From a virus, in IMG/VR virus record IMGVR_UViG_3300043466_000441, positions 1-28,816 of that record: a stretch of DNA of 28,816 bases. One strand, 5' to 3'. Below are positions 20,656 through 28,816 of the stretch, in pieces. Both the position numbers and the translations under genes were made by a program. Each line of letters opens with the position of its first letter. Within the stretch, counting starts at the first letter, position 1. Under the pieces are notes generated by a model, which saw only the letters and a program-made list of their open reading frames with translations, did no database searches and had not been told where the DNA came from.

Positions 20656-20840
20656 AGTTTATAGAATTGGTTAAATCTTTGCCCGAGACAACACGCTATT
20701 CTAAGTCGGTAGCAAAGCAGTTTCAATCGATTAAAAATCGGGTGTTAGGTGAAAAAGACGACAATTGTATGTGCGGAATGGTTTATCGAAAAATCTACAT
20801 TAAAGACTTTTTAACGTGGTATGAAAGCGTTGCTCGATAA
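20634..20840 (+). CDS. small protein, unknown function
   Basis: 68 aa from ATG 20634 (upstream in-frame starts would translate the membrane gene out of frame). Starts MFTEAEIKFIELVKSLPETT and has a pair CMCGMVYRKIY near the end. A compact helical protein with two close cysteines; possibly a regulator located just before the sigma-like factor, which it overlaps by 20 bases. No family recognised. Confidence 0.55.
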   Translation: MFTEAEIKFIELVKSLPETTRYSKSVAKQFQSIKNRVLGEKDDNCMCGMVYRKIYIKDFLTWYESVAR

Positions 20841-21348
20841 ATACCTTCAATGTAATTACAAAGAGGTTGAAAAATACACCTCTTATTTTATCAAACGCTC
20901 TAAACTTAAGTTATCAGTTCAAACGGTAATTTCAAACGCTTACCTTCGTTATTTAAACATTAATCCTGAAGTTAAACACGACTACGAAGCGAAAGGTTAC
21001 CTTTTTCACCTAATCAAAACCGAAATAATTTGGAGGGACACCGAAAGCAAAAAGGAACTAACCAACGCAATTGACGATTATTTACAAAAAGAAGAACCTG
21101 ACGACTTTCTAATCAAACTTGAACACGAATTCAAACTCCAAAATCAAAGAGTTGCAATCGAAATTTACAGAAACACACAAAAGGACAGGGTTAAAAAGAT
21201 ATTCTTTGAGACCTATTTTGACAAGGGTTACAATACCGTTCGCTCAATCGCAAAACATTTTGATATTTCGGAGTTCAGTAGTCACGGATTAATTACGGAG
21301 ATGAAGCAAGACATTCGACAAATCTTAGAAAAACACGAATTAAATTAA
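20821..21348 (+). CDS. sigma-factor-like transcription regulator
   Basis: 175 aa. N-terminal helical half with a region-2-like look (SNAYLRYLNINPEVKHDYEA; YLFHLIKTEIIWR), an acidic spacer, and a C-terminal helix-turn-helix resembling sigma region 4 (TYFDKGYNTVRSIAKHFDIS then LITEMKQDIRQIL). Similar sigma-like genes directly upstream of the terminase genes are a common feature in phages of Bacteroidota and may switch on late genes (inference). No DNA-binding specificity can be told. The next gene starts 15 bases after the stop. Confidence 0.65.
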   Translation: MKALLDKYLQCNYKEVEKYTSYFIKRSKLKLSVQTVISNAYLRYLNINPEVKHDYEAKGYLFHLIKTEIIWRDTESKKELTNAIDDYLQKEEPDDFLIKLEHEFKLQNQRVAIEIYRNTQKDRVKKIFFETYFDKGYNTVRSIAKHFDISEFSSHGLITEMKQDIRQILEKHELN

Positions 21349-21362
21349 ATCTATTATCAATT

Positions 21363-21521
21363 ATGAAAGACTTTATAAGCTTAATAACCTTAATTAGTAC
21401 GGTAGGCTTCGCAGTTGGTTTATTCAACGATTCAGATTTGACTAATAAATTTGGCGCTGTGGCTTTGATTTCTTACATTACTTACTTATTTTTAAACGAA
21501 TGGCACAAACAGAACAAATAA
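21363..21521 (+). CDS. 52-residue membrane protein
   Basis: Start MKDFISLITLISTVGFAVGL; two hydrophobic helices separated by a polar FNDSDLTNKF turn, ending with a charged EWHKQNK tail. Could be an additional holin-like or membrane-associated protein, although the lysis cassette is elsewhere. ATG in a TTATG context 15 bases after the sigma-like gene; overlaps the next gene by 22 bases. Confidence 0.5.
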   Translation: MKDFISLITLISTVGFAVGLFNDSDLTNKFGAVALISYITYLFLNEWHKQNK

Positions 21522-21733
21522 AAGCTGAATATAAAGGTTGTGTGGTTAGCATTACCGACCCAATACTTGGAGTAAGGACTATCGAAGTGGATAGGATTAA
21601 ACCCGAACAGATTCCGCAGCTTAAGAAATACGGCTTTAGTTTTATTTTTGAGGTAATCCAAGAACCGAAACCAGTTGAAGAGGAAGTTAAGCCAAAGAAA
21701 CCAAGAAAAAGACGAACCAATGGAAAAAAATAG
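21500..21733 (+). CDS. small protein with basic tail, unknown function
   Basis: 77 aa, start MAQTEQIKAEYKGCVVSITD. Short beta-rich body (VRTIEVDRIKPEQIPQLKKY then FSFIFEV) and a Pro/Glu linker leading to a strongly basic C-terminus (KPKKPRKRRTNGKK). Layout resembles minor connector proteins with a flexible tail. Located among the genes preceding the terminase. Function unknown. Confidence 0.6.
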   Translation: MAQTEQIKAEYKGCVVSITDPILGVRTIEVDRIKPEQIPQLKKYGFSFIFEVIQEPKPVEEEVKPKKPRKRRTNGKK

Positions 21734-21923
21734 ATTCTTTATTATAGACACTGGGGAAAAGATGTTATCAATTGCCGAAACAATAGAAGACGCAATGAAG
21801 AAAAACGGATATCACTTTGTAAGTTACCTAACAAGTCAAGACCATTACCTAGCAATAGAAGAAATAGACGAAGACGAATTCTTAAACCACTTTAAAAAAT
21901 ATAAAGAAAATGCCAATACCTAA
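21720..21923 (+). CDS. small acidic protein, unknown function
   Basis: 67 aa from ATG 21720 (an in-frame TTG at 21675 lies well inside the previous gene). Starts MEKNRFFIIDTGEKMLSIAE; alpha/beta with acidic C-terminal half (EEIDEDEFLNHFKKYKENAN). No motif known. Overlaps the previous gene by 14 bases and the following gene by 14. Confidence 0.55.
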   Translation: MEKNRFFIIDTGEKMLSIAETIEDAMKKNGYHFVSYLTSQDHYLAIEEIDEDEFLNHFKKYKENANT

Positions 21924-22377
21924 ACCCGAAGAAACGAAGAACGCTTACTTAAATCGTTGTATGTCGGAAGCGAAAGACGAATACCCTAACCAAGAACAAA
22001 GAATAGCTTATTGCGAAGCTATTTGGGACAGCGAAAGACTAACCGCCCAGGATAAGATAAAAGAATACTTTGCAGAAAGCTTTAACGATTACCCCGACGC
22101 AGTTTCAAACAACGCAAAACGCGGAATAGAACTAAACGAGAAAGTAAATAATAAGTGCGCAACCCAAGTCGGAAAAGTTCGCGCACAGCAATTAGCCCAA
22201 AAGCAAAAGATAACCGTTGAGACCGTGAAAAGAATGTACAGTTATTTAAGCCGTGCTGAAGTGTACTATCAAAAAGGCGATACGAAAAGCTGCGGTTATA
22301 TTTCGTATTTATTATGGGGTGGTCTTGCTGGTAAAAGGTGGGCTGAAAGTAAATTGAAAGAATTAGGAGAACTATAA
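21910..22377 (+). CDS. conserved-type phage protein upstream of terminase, unknown function
   Basis: 155 aa. N-terminal MPIPKPEETKNAYLNRCMSE followed by EYPNQEQRIAYCEAIW is a repeated motif seen in Bacteroidota phages, often at the start of head-maturation or portal-linked proteins. The second part (YPDAVSNNAKRGIELNEKVN ... YISYLLWGGLAGKRWAESKL) is a separate helical domain also seen fused to capsid protease proteins. Here it stands alone before the small terminase. A packaging or capsid assembly role is suspected, not shown. Two cysteines in the first motif could bind metal. Confidence 0.6.
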   Translation: MPIPKPEETKNAYLNRCMSEAKDEYPNQEQRIAYCEAIWDSERLTAQDKIKEYFAESFNDYPDAVSNNAKRGIELNEKVNNKCATQVGKVRAQQLAQKQKITVETVKRMYSYLSRAEVYYQKGDTKSCGYISYLLWGGLAGKRWAESKLKELGEL

Positions 22378-22388
22378 AAACACGAACA

Positions 22389-22808
22389 ATGCCAAAACAC
22401 AAATACATAGAAACCCCCGAAAAGATGTGGGAACTATTCCAAGACTATAAGAAGAACTTAAAGCCAAGGGAAATTCAAAAAGCAACCGCAACGGGTGTCA
22501 AGTCCGAATGGCACACGCCACCGTTAACAATGGAAGGCTTCGAGTTGTTTGGACACGAAAACGGGGTAACGGTTGAACATTACTTTAGAAATGATAACGG
22601 AAATTATGACGCATATTGCACTATCTGTTCTATAATAAGGAAAGCAATCCGTCAAGACCAAATCGAGGGCGGTATGGTTGGACAGTTTAACCCCTCAATT
22701 ACTCAACGACTAAACGGGCTTACCGAAAAGACGGACGTCACTACCAACGGCAAAGAGATAAACGAGATTAAAGTAAACATCGTTAGGGGTGGCACTGGAG
22801 ATAAATAG
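22389..22808 (+). CDS. terS: terminase small subunit
   Basis: 139 aa. Pattern of DNA-packaging small terminases of Bacteroidota phages: MPKHKYIETPEKMWELFQDY opening, a TPPLTMEGFELFGHENGVTV segment, CTICSIIRKAIRQDQIEGGM (the DNA-binding helix part) and VGQFNPSITQRLNGLTEKTD. The C-terminus is a beta tail (EIKVNIVRGG) that probably contacts the large subunit. Overlaps terL by 20 bases in another frame. Leader AAAACACGAAC is shared with the tail genes. Confidence 0.8.
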   Translation: MPKHKYIETPEKMWELFQDYKKNLKPREIQKATATGVKSEWHTPPLTMEGFELFGHENGVTVEHYFRNDNGNYDAYCTICSIIRKAIRQDQIEGGMVGQFNPSITQRLNGLTEKTDVTTNGKEINEIKVNIVRGGTGDK

Positions 22809-23946
22809 CACGGTAATATTTGAACAGAACTTCGACGCATTACAAGACCCGTCGATAAGATTCATCATCAATCAAGGAGGTTCTCGTAGTTCCAAGACTT
22901 ACTCACTTTGTCAAGTGTTAATAGTCTATTGTTTACAGAACCCTAACAAGGTTGTATCGATAGTTCGAAAGACGTTCCCAGCTTTAAGGGCTACGGTAAT
23001 GCGTGACTTCTTCGAGGTGCTGAAGGATTTAGAGCTTTACGAAAAGAGTTCGCACAATATGAGTGAAAACATTTACCGCTTTAGTAACGGGTCGATAGTT
23101 GAGTTCTTTAGTGTTGACGATGAGCAAAAGGTTAGAGGTCGTAAACGTGACATCGGTTGGTGTAACGAAGCAAATGAACTTTGGTTTGAAGACTTTCAAC
23201 AACTTAATATGAGAACCGAAACGAAAATGATTTTCGACTATAACCCTTCAGATAGTTCAAGTTGGCTTTACGAACTACCGAAAAACGAAAGTCTATTAAT
23301 CAAATCCACGTACAAAGACAATCCGTTTTTACCCGAATCAATTATAAGACAAATCGAAGACCTTGCACGAACAGACGAAGCGCTTTATCAAATCTATGCT
23401 TTAGGTGAAAAGGCAATAAGCAAGACGAATATTTTCAACACTTGGGAGTTTATAACTCAAAAGCCTGAACGGTTTACTAACTACGTTTACGGTCTTGACT
23501 TTGGTTACAATCACCCGACGGCCTTAATGCGTGTGTATTGGTGCGAAGGTGATATTTACATAGAACCCGTTCTTTACGAGTCCTATTTAACGACGAGCGA
23601 ATTAATTGAGCGCTTTAAACAACTCAACATTGAACAAAACGTTGAAATACTTGCCGACTATTCAAGACCTGAAATAATTGCCGAAATGCAAAACGCAGGG
23701 TTTAACGTGAACAACGCAAACAAGAACGTCAAGTCAGGATTAAACGCGGTTAAAACTTTCAAGGTCTGGTGTAAGCAAGACGAGAACCTAAAGAAGGAAT
23801 ACGAAAACTACAAGTGGAAAAAGATAGGCGACAATATAACAGACGAACCCGTTAAACTTTACGACGATGCAATGGACGCCGTGAGGTATGCTGTGATGTT
23901 CATTAAAGAAATGTATTTCACCGATGACAGTTACTTAGCGTTCTAA
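22789..23946 (+). CDS. terL: terminase large subunit (Terminase_3-like)
   Basis: 385 aa from GTG 22789, inside the end of the small subunit gene; no ATG gives a complete ATPase domain. ATPase: Walker A GGSRSSKT (30-37), Walker B region DIGWCNEANEL with E127, coupling motif FDYNPS. Nuclease: GLDFGYNHPTALM (D237), ILADYSRPEII (D290) and DDAMDAVRYAV (D359 to D363) form an RNase H-like acidic set. These are the marks of the phage packaging motor that translocates and cuts concatemeric DNA. The window-end overlap and this terminase type are compatible with headful packaging. Confidence 0.92.
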   Translation: MALEINSTVIFEQNFDALQDPSIRFIINQGGSRSSKTYSLCQVLIVYCLQNPNKVVSIVRKTFPALRATVMRDFFEVLKDLELYEKSSHNMSENIYRFSNGSIVEFFSVDDEQKVRGRKRDIGWCNEANELWFEDFQQLNMRTETKMIFDYNPSDSSSWLYELPKNESLLIKSTYKDNPFLPESIIRQIEDLARTDEALYQIYALGEKAISKTNIFNTWEFITQKPERFTNYVYGLDFGYNHPTALMRVYWCEGDIYIEPVLYESYLTTSELIERFKQLNIEQNVEILADYSRPEIIAEMQNAGFNVNNANKNVKSGLNAVKTFKVWCKQDENLKKEYENYKWKKIGDNITDEPVKLYDDAMDAVRYAVMFIKEMYFTDDSYLAF

Positions 23947-23976
23947 AACACGATTAGAAATTAACCATTATAAGAT

Positions 23977-25392
23977 ATGGCAATAACAACAATAAACGAA
24001 CCTTACGACAGGACACCCGCTTACAATCCGATTAAGTTTTTATACAACTCAACCAATAAAAACAACCTTGGGTTTAAATATATTTTTGACGTTTACGAAA
24101 GTGGGACTTCAAACAAGATAGCTGAATATAGAGTCTTTCCAAGATACTCGGACGGCTACGGGGAAATTGATTTATCTAAACTACTTCAAAACAAACTAAG
24201 CTACGACTTCGACCCTAACTTAAGTGAAAGCGACCCAGCAACGAATAGTTATTATAAATACGATTTAAAGGTTGGTGAAGAGTTTGTTACCTCATATACT
24301 TACACGGCTAACCTAGTAAACAACGGTGGTAACGTTCAAATAACGCCAACTGTTGCACACACGTTCGTCGTAGGTGACCAAATCATTTTAAACGCTGGTG
24401 TTGCTAACACGGCAATTAGTGGGCTTTGGACGGTGATAGCAGTAAGTGGAACAACGAACTTTACAATAAATGCGCTTTTTGCTAATGTGCTAAACCCAAC
24501 TGATAACGGAAGCGTAAGTTATGCTGACAACCGAAAGACGGTAACACGGGACATTGAAACGGCTTTGGACAAGTATGTTTTCAACGGCGCGATAAGTTGG
24601 GCTAACTTTAGAGCTTACGATGAGATTCAATTCATTTTACCTGACATCAATGCAAGGTTACTCACTAACATACCAACGTCAGGGTTTAAGGTTACTGAAA
24701 CACAGGATTTATGGGTAAACATATTGAACAACTTTGACACAACTGGTTATATGGTGTTCGGTAATTCAGATGGTGACATCTTCGCAAAGCCAATTACTGA
24801 CAACGCTTTAATAACTCAAGTGGGGGTTGGTTTAAATAACTCAGGAACGTTAACCGCTTTAGTTGGAACTTTACCACTTTTAAAACCCACAACAACATAT
24901 TATTCTTTTGTTTACACGGACGCAAGTTACAACGACTCGTCTTTAATTTATAAGGTAGAAATTGACACCCGTTGTATTATCGAACCGTTCGAAATTGCTT
25001 TTCTAGATAGGTTAGGTTCATTCGGTTCTTTCGCTTTTCAGTTGAGAGCTTACGAACAAGGGGACGTTAATAAGCAGACCTATAAACAAGACGTTACTGG
25101 TTTTACTAGCGGTGGAATGTGGACTTATGGAAGGGAAGAAAAGGGAACGCGAGTAATTAACCCAACGGTCACAAAGACGATTCAACTAAACACCAATTGG
25201 TTAACTATTGAGATGGACAACTATTTCCAAGAATTAATGACCTCACCCGAAACATATATTAAAATAAATGGTCGTTATTACGCTTGTGTAATTCAAGAAA
25301 ATAACTTCGAGGTCGCAAGGCAAAAGAACAAGAATTTAATTAAGCATTCAATTAGTGTGATGCTTTCAAACCAAGACGCAATCAATGGTTAG
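23977..25392 (+). CDS. distal tail protein, unknown exact role
   Basis: 471 aa, nearly all beta. Starts MAITTINEPYDRTPAYNPIK; shows repeated YNPIKFLYNSTNK, YGEIDLSKLLQN and later FAFQLRAYEQGDVNKQTYKQ patterns known from long tail proteins near the tape measure in Bacteroidota siphoviruses. The central part (residues ~105-165) contains an inserted beta domain (TYTANLVNNGGNVQITPTVA). Ends with MLSNQDAING and overlaps the next gene by 8 bases. Expected location: distal tail hub or baseplate. Leader AAAACACGATTAG ... ATTATAAGATATG is repeated before the tape measure gene. Confidence 0.65.
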   Translation: MAITTINEPYDRTPAYNPIKFLYNSTNKNNLGFKYIFDVYESGTSNKIAEYRVFPRYSDGYGEIDLSKLLQNKLSYDFDPNLSESDPATNSYYKYDLKVGEEFVTSYTYTANLVNNGGNVQITPTVAHTFVVGDQIILNAGVANTAISGLWTVIAVSGTTNFTINALFANVLNPTDNGSVSYADNRKTVTRDIETALDKYVFNGAISWANFRAYDEIQFILPDINARLLTNIPTSGFKVTETQDLWVNILNNFDTTGYMVFGNSDGDIFAKPITDNALITQVGVGLNNSGTLTALVGTLPLLKPTTTYYSFVYTDASYNDSSLIYKVEIDTRCIIEPFEIAFLDRLGSFGSFAFQLRAYEQGDVNKQTYKQDVTGFTSGGMWTYGREEKGTRVINPTVTKTIQLNTNWLTIEMDNYFQELMTSPETYIKINGRYYACVIQENNFEVARQKNKNLIKHSISVMLSNQDAING

Positions 25393-28102
25393 AATACAAT
25401 TACAAAACGGATACCTTGACGTAAAGGATAACACAGCGTTCCCGTTAAACTTTCAAGTCGGCGACATTCGTGACGTGTCAACCCGTAAAGGAGCGTTCTC
25501 AAAGACGATAGTTCTTGAAGACACAAAGAACAACCACGACCTTTTAAACCATTACTACGACGTAAATATTGAAGCGGGTACATTTGACATAAACACGATT
25601 ACAAAATGTAGTGTAATTCAAAACGGTATTCCTGTAATGGAAGACGCAAGTTTGCAACTGATTTCGGTTAAGAAGACCCAAACCAATGACGCTTACGAAC
25701 AAAGCGTTACTTACGAGGTTTTGGTTAAAGATTCACAATCGGATTTCTTTACCGAACTAGGTGCAACCGAATTAACAGACCTAGACTTTTCAGATTTAAA
25801 CCACACTTACGATAGTTCAACGATTGTTGCAAGTTGGTCAAACACGGTTGCTGATGGTTATAAATATTTGTTACCTTATTCGGGTGATAACTTTTACCCA
25901 CTCAAAGAAATGAAACCCGCTATTTATGCGAAGACTTATTTCGACCGTATCTTTTCGAATGCTGGGTTTAGTTACGACTGGTCAACGTTAAGCGCATCTT
26001 ATTTTGATAAGTTGTTAATTCCTTACAATGGTGAACTAGAGAATATTGATTATTCAGCTTATAATGTTGAGGCTAACCAAGTAGTGACTATTGACGGTCT
26101 ACAAACGACGGTCGGGCAAAATGTTTCGTTTAGTGAACCTTTAATTTCTTGGACTGAAACACTAGACGGTTTTAACTTATTCACACCTTTAACGGGAATT
26201 TATACCAATACTTTTACGGTCAATCCAGGCGAAGCAATAAACTTTAATTTTAATTGCGCTTACGATATTGACTTAATCAATTCAACGGGTGCTAACGCTT
26301 TCTTAAATGGTTTTGGAACGGTTAACGTTGGTGCTGGTTATCGTTACGTTATAAGATTGTTTGTTTATGTTAATGGCGTTCAAGTTACCTCAACTTCATT
26401 ATCTACTTTTGCACAATTTGACGACCAATTTTTAGAGGGTGGAACACTTGCAAACGGAACGACTAACCTCGGTTCATTCAACCGAACTTTTAATTTAGCG
26501 GTTTCAAACTTACAACCAACGGACACAATTCAAGTTTATGCGGGTATTTCGGTTCTTGAATATTTGGGTATTGGCGGTAATGGATATTTACGTTGGCAAA
26601 ATGTAGGCGGTAATAATGTATTAATCGACGTTAGCCTTACAAACCTAGATATTGAAATGACAATCGAGCCGAGTACAAATATAACGGGTTCAGGTGGAAC
26701 ATTAATAATAAATAATTACGTTCCTAAAAAAATAAAACAATCGGATTTCGTTAAGTCGATTTTCACAATGTACAATCTTTACACCGAGATAGACCCCGAC
26801 AACCCGAACAAACTTATTCTTTCACACCGTGACGATTATTACGATGCAGGTCAAGAGAAAGACTGGACTTATAAACTAGCAAAAGACCGCGAACAAGATT
26901 TAAAATTCCTTCCTGAAATTACTTCAAAGCGATTAATACTAACTTACAAAGACGACAAGGACAGTCCGAATACAACTTACTTTAACGCCACAAATGAAAT
27001 TTACGGTCAAGTTGAATATGTATTCGAGAATGAGTATGTAAAGAACGTTGACAAAAAAGAAATCTTATTCAGTCCCACACCGATGGGTAAAACTATTTTC
27101 GATGCTGTTGTTCCTTTAATTGCGGGAGCTGCGCCAAAGACGAACATAAGAATACTTTTTGACGGTGGTTTATTTCCTTGCAACCCTTTTAACATTTACG
27201 ACTACGGAACAACGGGACAGACTAACCTTGTTCAATATCCGTCGATAATTCATTTTGATAACCCTGACGTCCCAACCTTTGATTTAAATTTCGGGGTGTG
27301 TGATTATTACTTTTACCAACAAAACGTCTTAACCAATAATAACCTCTTTAATCTTTATTGGAGAAGAACGATAGGACAAATTGACACGGGTAAAATGTTA
27401 ACCGCTGAATTCGATTTGAGAGAAACTGACATCGCTACTTTAAAACTAAACGACAAGATTAGAATCGATAACAGCTGGTGGAATATAAACAAAATTATTG
27501 ATTACGATTGCAACAACCCAAAGTTAACGAAGGTCGAATTGTTGAGCGTGGATACTGAAATTGATTACGCTAGATTTACAACGGGTAAACCAATTTTCCC
27601 AACACCGAGTGAGGTTGGTAATATAACCACTCCGATAATAAATAGTAACTACGAAAACACGAATGTAATAAGCCTAGGAAGTAACGCTTTAGTCTTCGGT
27701 CAAGGTAACGTAATTCAGTCAGGTTTTCAAGGTGTAGTTATCGGTAATAATAAGTCAGTAAGTTCGGGAGATAGTGGTATTTGGACGGACAATATAAACG
27801 GTAAGTCATTAAGCAACTTTAACCCTTACGGAATATTTTTCAACCCAACTTTTATCGACCAAGACTATACGGCAACCGCAGACGATACGCTTATAATTTC
27901 GGATGGTGCAGCTTTAGTTGATGTTACTTTACCACCAGTTGGAAACTTTGGTAAAACCTACTATATTAAAAACGTTTCAACTTTTAATGTTGACGTTCAA
28001 GGAACGGGTGGCGACTTAATTGACGGAGCGTTAACTTTTACTTTAACACAATGGGACGCTGTTACTATTTTAGATTCAGGGACGGAGTGGTTAACCATTT
28101 AA
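25385..28102 (+). CDS. large tail tip/baseplate protein with C-terminal spike-like domain
   Basis: 905 aa. The N-terminal ~260 residues (MVRIQLQNGYLDVKDNTAFP and LQLISVKKTQTNDAYEQSVT) and the SKRLILTYKDDKDSPN region near residue 515 are typical of the big tail hub proteins that follow the distal tail gene in Bacteroidota siphoviruses. The long middle part is beta-rich, with lectin-like Gly/Asn loops. From ~residue 760 there is a left-handed helix-like repeat (NVISLGSNALVFGQGNVIQS, then GVVIGNNKSVSS) and after it a domain ending YYIKNVSTFNVDVQGTGGD, which resembles C-terminal tail-spike folds. Probable role in host surface attachment and tail opening. No peptidase site recognised. Confidence 0.68.
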   Translation: MVRIQLQNGYLDVKDNTAFPLNFQVGDIRDVSTRKGAFSKTIVLEDTKNNHDLLNHYYDVNIEAGTFDINTITKCSVIQNGIPVMEDASLQLISVKKTQTNDAYEQSVTYEVLVKDSQSDFFTELGATELTDLDFSDLNHTYDSSTIVASWSNTVADGYKYLLPYSGDNFYPLKEMKPAIYAKTYFDRIFSNAGFSYDWSTLSASYFDKLLIPYNGELENIDYSAYNVEANQVVTIDGLQTTVGQNVSFSEPLISWTETLDGFNLFTPLTGIYTNTFTVNPGEAINFNFNCAYDIDLINSTGANAFLNGFGTVNVGAGYRYVIRLFVYVNGVQVTSTSLSTFAQFDDQFLEGGTLANGTTNLGSFNRTFNLAVSNLQPTDTIQVYAGISVLEYLGIGGNGYLRWQNVGGNNVLIDVSLTNLDIEMTIEPSTNITGSGGTLIINNYVPKKIKQSDFVKSIFTMYNLYTEIDPDNPNKLILSHRDDYYDAGQEKDWTYKLAKDREQDLKFLPEITSKRLILTYKDDKDSPNTTYFNATNEIYGQVEYVFENEYVKNVDKKEILFSPTPMGKTIFDAVVPLIAGAAPKTNIRILFDGGLFPCNPFNIYDYGTTGQTNLVQYPSIIHFDNPDVPTFDLNFGVCDYYFYQQNVLTNNNLFNLYWRRTIGQIDTGKMLTAEFDLRETDIATLKLNDKIRIDNSWWNINKIIDYDCNNPKLTKVELLSVDTEIDYARFTTGKPIFPTPSEVGNITTPIINSNYENTNVISLGSNALVFGQGNVIQSGFQGVVIGNNKSVSSGDSGIWTDNINGKSLSNFNPYGIFFNPTFIDQDYTATADDTLIISDGAALVDVTLPPVGNFGKTYYIKNVSTFNVDVQGTGGDLIDGALTFTLTQWDAVTILDSGTEWLTI

Positions 28103-28132
28103 AACACGAACGAAATTTTACTATTATAAATT

Positions 28133-28816
28133 ATGGCGGGAACGATTAACGTTGGGACAATTCAAGTAGGTGGTTTAAAAGAACTCAAAGCAGAACTTAA
28201 AGCGGTTCGTGACGAGTTACTAAATGCAACCGACCCGAAAAGAATGCAAGAACTCGCAACCGCAGCGGGTGAACTCAAGGACAGAATAGGAGACGCAAAC
28301 GAACAAATCACGGTCTTTGCAAGTGGTTCTAAATTCGAACAAATAAACAACTCTTTTGGAAGTCTCAAAGATTCAATAATGAACTTGGACTTTGAAGAAG
28401 CAAGTGACAAAGCAAAAATATTTCAACAAACTGTAACATCGATAAATCCTGAAACAATATCAAACGGTATTAAAGGCTTAACTTCAACCGTTGCCACGTT
28501 AGGTAAAACGTTTATTCAATTTGGAATAATGTTATTAACTAACCCTATCTTTTTACTGGTTATCGCTATTACGGCAATCGTTGGAGCTATTGCAGCTTTA
28601 ATGAATGCACTCGGAATACTTCAACCTATACTAGATATTATCGGAGTGGTTTTTGGGTTTATTGGTGACGTTATAAATATAGTAATTGACGCTATAAAAG
28701 AATTTCTTTCGTGGTTTGGTATTGGTGAGGGCGCAGCCGAAGAAGGTGAAGCCAACGCAGAAGAACGACATAAAAACGAAATGCGCAGACGTGAGGAGCT
28801 TAGTGCGGTTCGTGAA
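28133..28816 (+). CDS. tape measure protein, N-terminal 228 residues (partial, runs off the window)
   Basis: Starts at ATG after an A-rich leader and is open to the last base. The first ~120 residues are polar and helical (start MAGTINVGTIQVGGLKELKA). Residues ~125-195 are a long hydrophobic zone with several possible membrane-crossing helices, as expected for a tape measure that inserts in the inner membrane during ejection. The last 48 codons (28673-28816) encode the same amino acids as bases 2-145, so this piece continues as the gene at the window start. The combined 758 aa would give a tail of about 110 nm by the usual 0.15 nm per residue rule (inference). It lies 30 bases after the large tail protein gene and shares its leader type with the gene at 23977. 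Confidence 0.9.
   Translation, partial: MAGTINVGTIQVGGLKELKAELKAVRDELLNATDPKRMQELATAAGELKDRIGDANEQITVFASGSKFEQINNSFGSLKDSIMNLDFEEASDKAKIFQQTVTSINPETISNGIKGLTSTVATLGKTFIQFGIMLLTNPIFLLVIAITAIVGAIAALMNALGILQPILDIIGVVFGFIGDVINIVIDAIKEFLSWFGIGEGAAEEGEANAEERHKNEMRRREELSAVRE
28672..28816 (+). repeat. terminal direct repeat, right copy
   Basis: Right copy of the terminal repeat; joining at this overlap gives a 28,671-base circle. Variant bases at 28798, 28799, 28801 and 28810. Confidence 0.9.

Larger units (their letters stand above)
23944..28135 (+). repeat. shared leader AAAACACGA...ATTATAAnnTATGGC before tail genes
   Basis: Copies at 23944-23979 (before the distal tail gene) and 28100-28135 (before the tape measure) share AAAACACGA, GAAATT and ATTATAAnnTATGGC at equal spacing; a shorter form AAAAACACGAAC-AATG precedes the small terminase (22377-22391). 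Likely Bacteroidota-style translation leader or a duplicated regulatory unit. Only the two end segments repeat; the coordinates span them. Confidence 0.5.

Noticed and set aside
21478-21751. Minus-strand open frames under the small genes before terminase
   Set aside because: Opposite to tightly overlapping plus-strand genes with proper starts; hydrophobic translation is a by-product.
1-28816. Integrase, repressor, att site, CRISPR array, transposon
   Set aside because: Looked for on both strands; none seen, and all long frames are accounted for by other functions or unknown phage genes.

Overview
The window is essentially a complete small genome of a tailed phage (siphovirus-type) whose host is probably a member of the Bacteroidota, most likely Flavobacteriia-like. 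Reasons: the sequence is AT-rich; genes are tightly packed with many 4-bp or longer overlaps; Shine-Dalgarno sites are largely missing and replaced by A-rich leaders; promoter-like boxes fit the Bacteroidota -7 consensus TAnnTTTG; and the structural proteins are of types familiar from flavobacterial phages. No integrase, repressor, tRNA, CRISPR or reverse transcriptase was seen, so a virulent life style is likely. The first 145 bases recur at the end (28672-28816), so the molecule closes to a circle of 28,671 bp or is terminally redundant or circularly permuted. The tape-measure gene crosses the junction.

Layout in circular order. (1) Packaging and tail: small and large terminase (22389-23946), two large distal-tail proteins (23977-28102), tape measure (28133 through the junction to 1738), a tail protein ending in a DUF1566/Lcl domain (1735-3225), a small protein and an HK97 gp10-like neck protein (3459-3890). 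(2) Two overlapping, mutually paralogous genes on the minus strand (3887-5147), probably tail-assembly chaperones, are the only antisense genes. (3) Head: XkdF-like protease fused to a scaffold (5208-6173), major capsid protein (6175-7116), terminator, major tail protein (7182-7688), terminator, a structural protein, portal, head-tail connector. (4) Lysis: holin, a candidate unimolecular spanin, and an L,D-transpeptidase-like endolysin (9937-11380), followed by a terminator. (5) A DnaQ-like exonuclease with a zinc ribbon (11414-12190), followed by a strong terminator.

(6) The 12258-12411 intergenic segment holds a perfect DnaA box, spaced direct repeats and a good Bacteroidota promoter. It opens the early region: six small unknown genes, a stand-alone DnaA domain IV protein, ERF annealing protein, YqaJ-like exonuclease, a Mom-like DNA modification protein, a replisome-organizer-like protein, a DnaB/RecA-type helicase, a PAPS-reductase-like protein and NinG. 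(7) A second promoter-like site (20060) precedes a run of small genes, a sigma-like factor and the packaging genes, consistent with an early-to-late switch. There is no DNA polymerase gene, so the phage must recruit the host replisome. DnaA-like protein, organizer and helicase form the initiation set, and ERF, YqaJ and NinG the recombination set.

The most notable signals are: complete absence (by eye) of GATC and CCGG from the whole genome alongside a Mom-like gene; the pairing of a phage DnaA DNA-binding domain with a perfect DnaA box at the head of its own operon; a candidate kissing-loop/attenuator RNA just upstream of the replication genes; and four clustered synonymous differences between the two copies of the terminal repeat. 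All counts were made by eye without computation.
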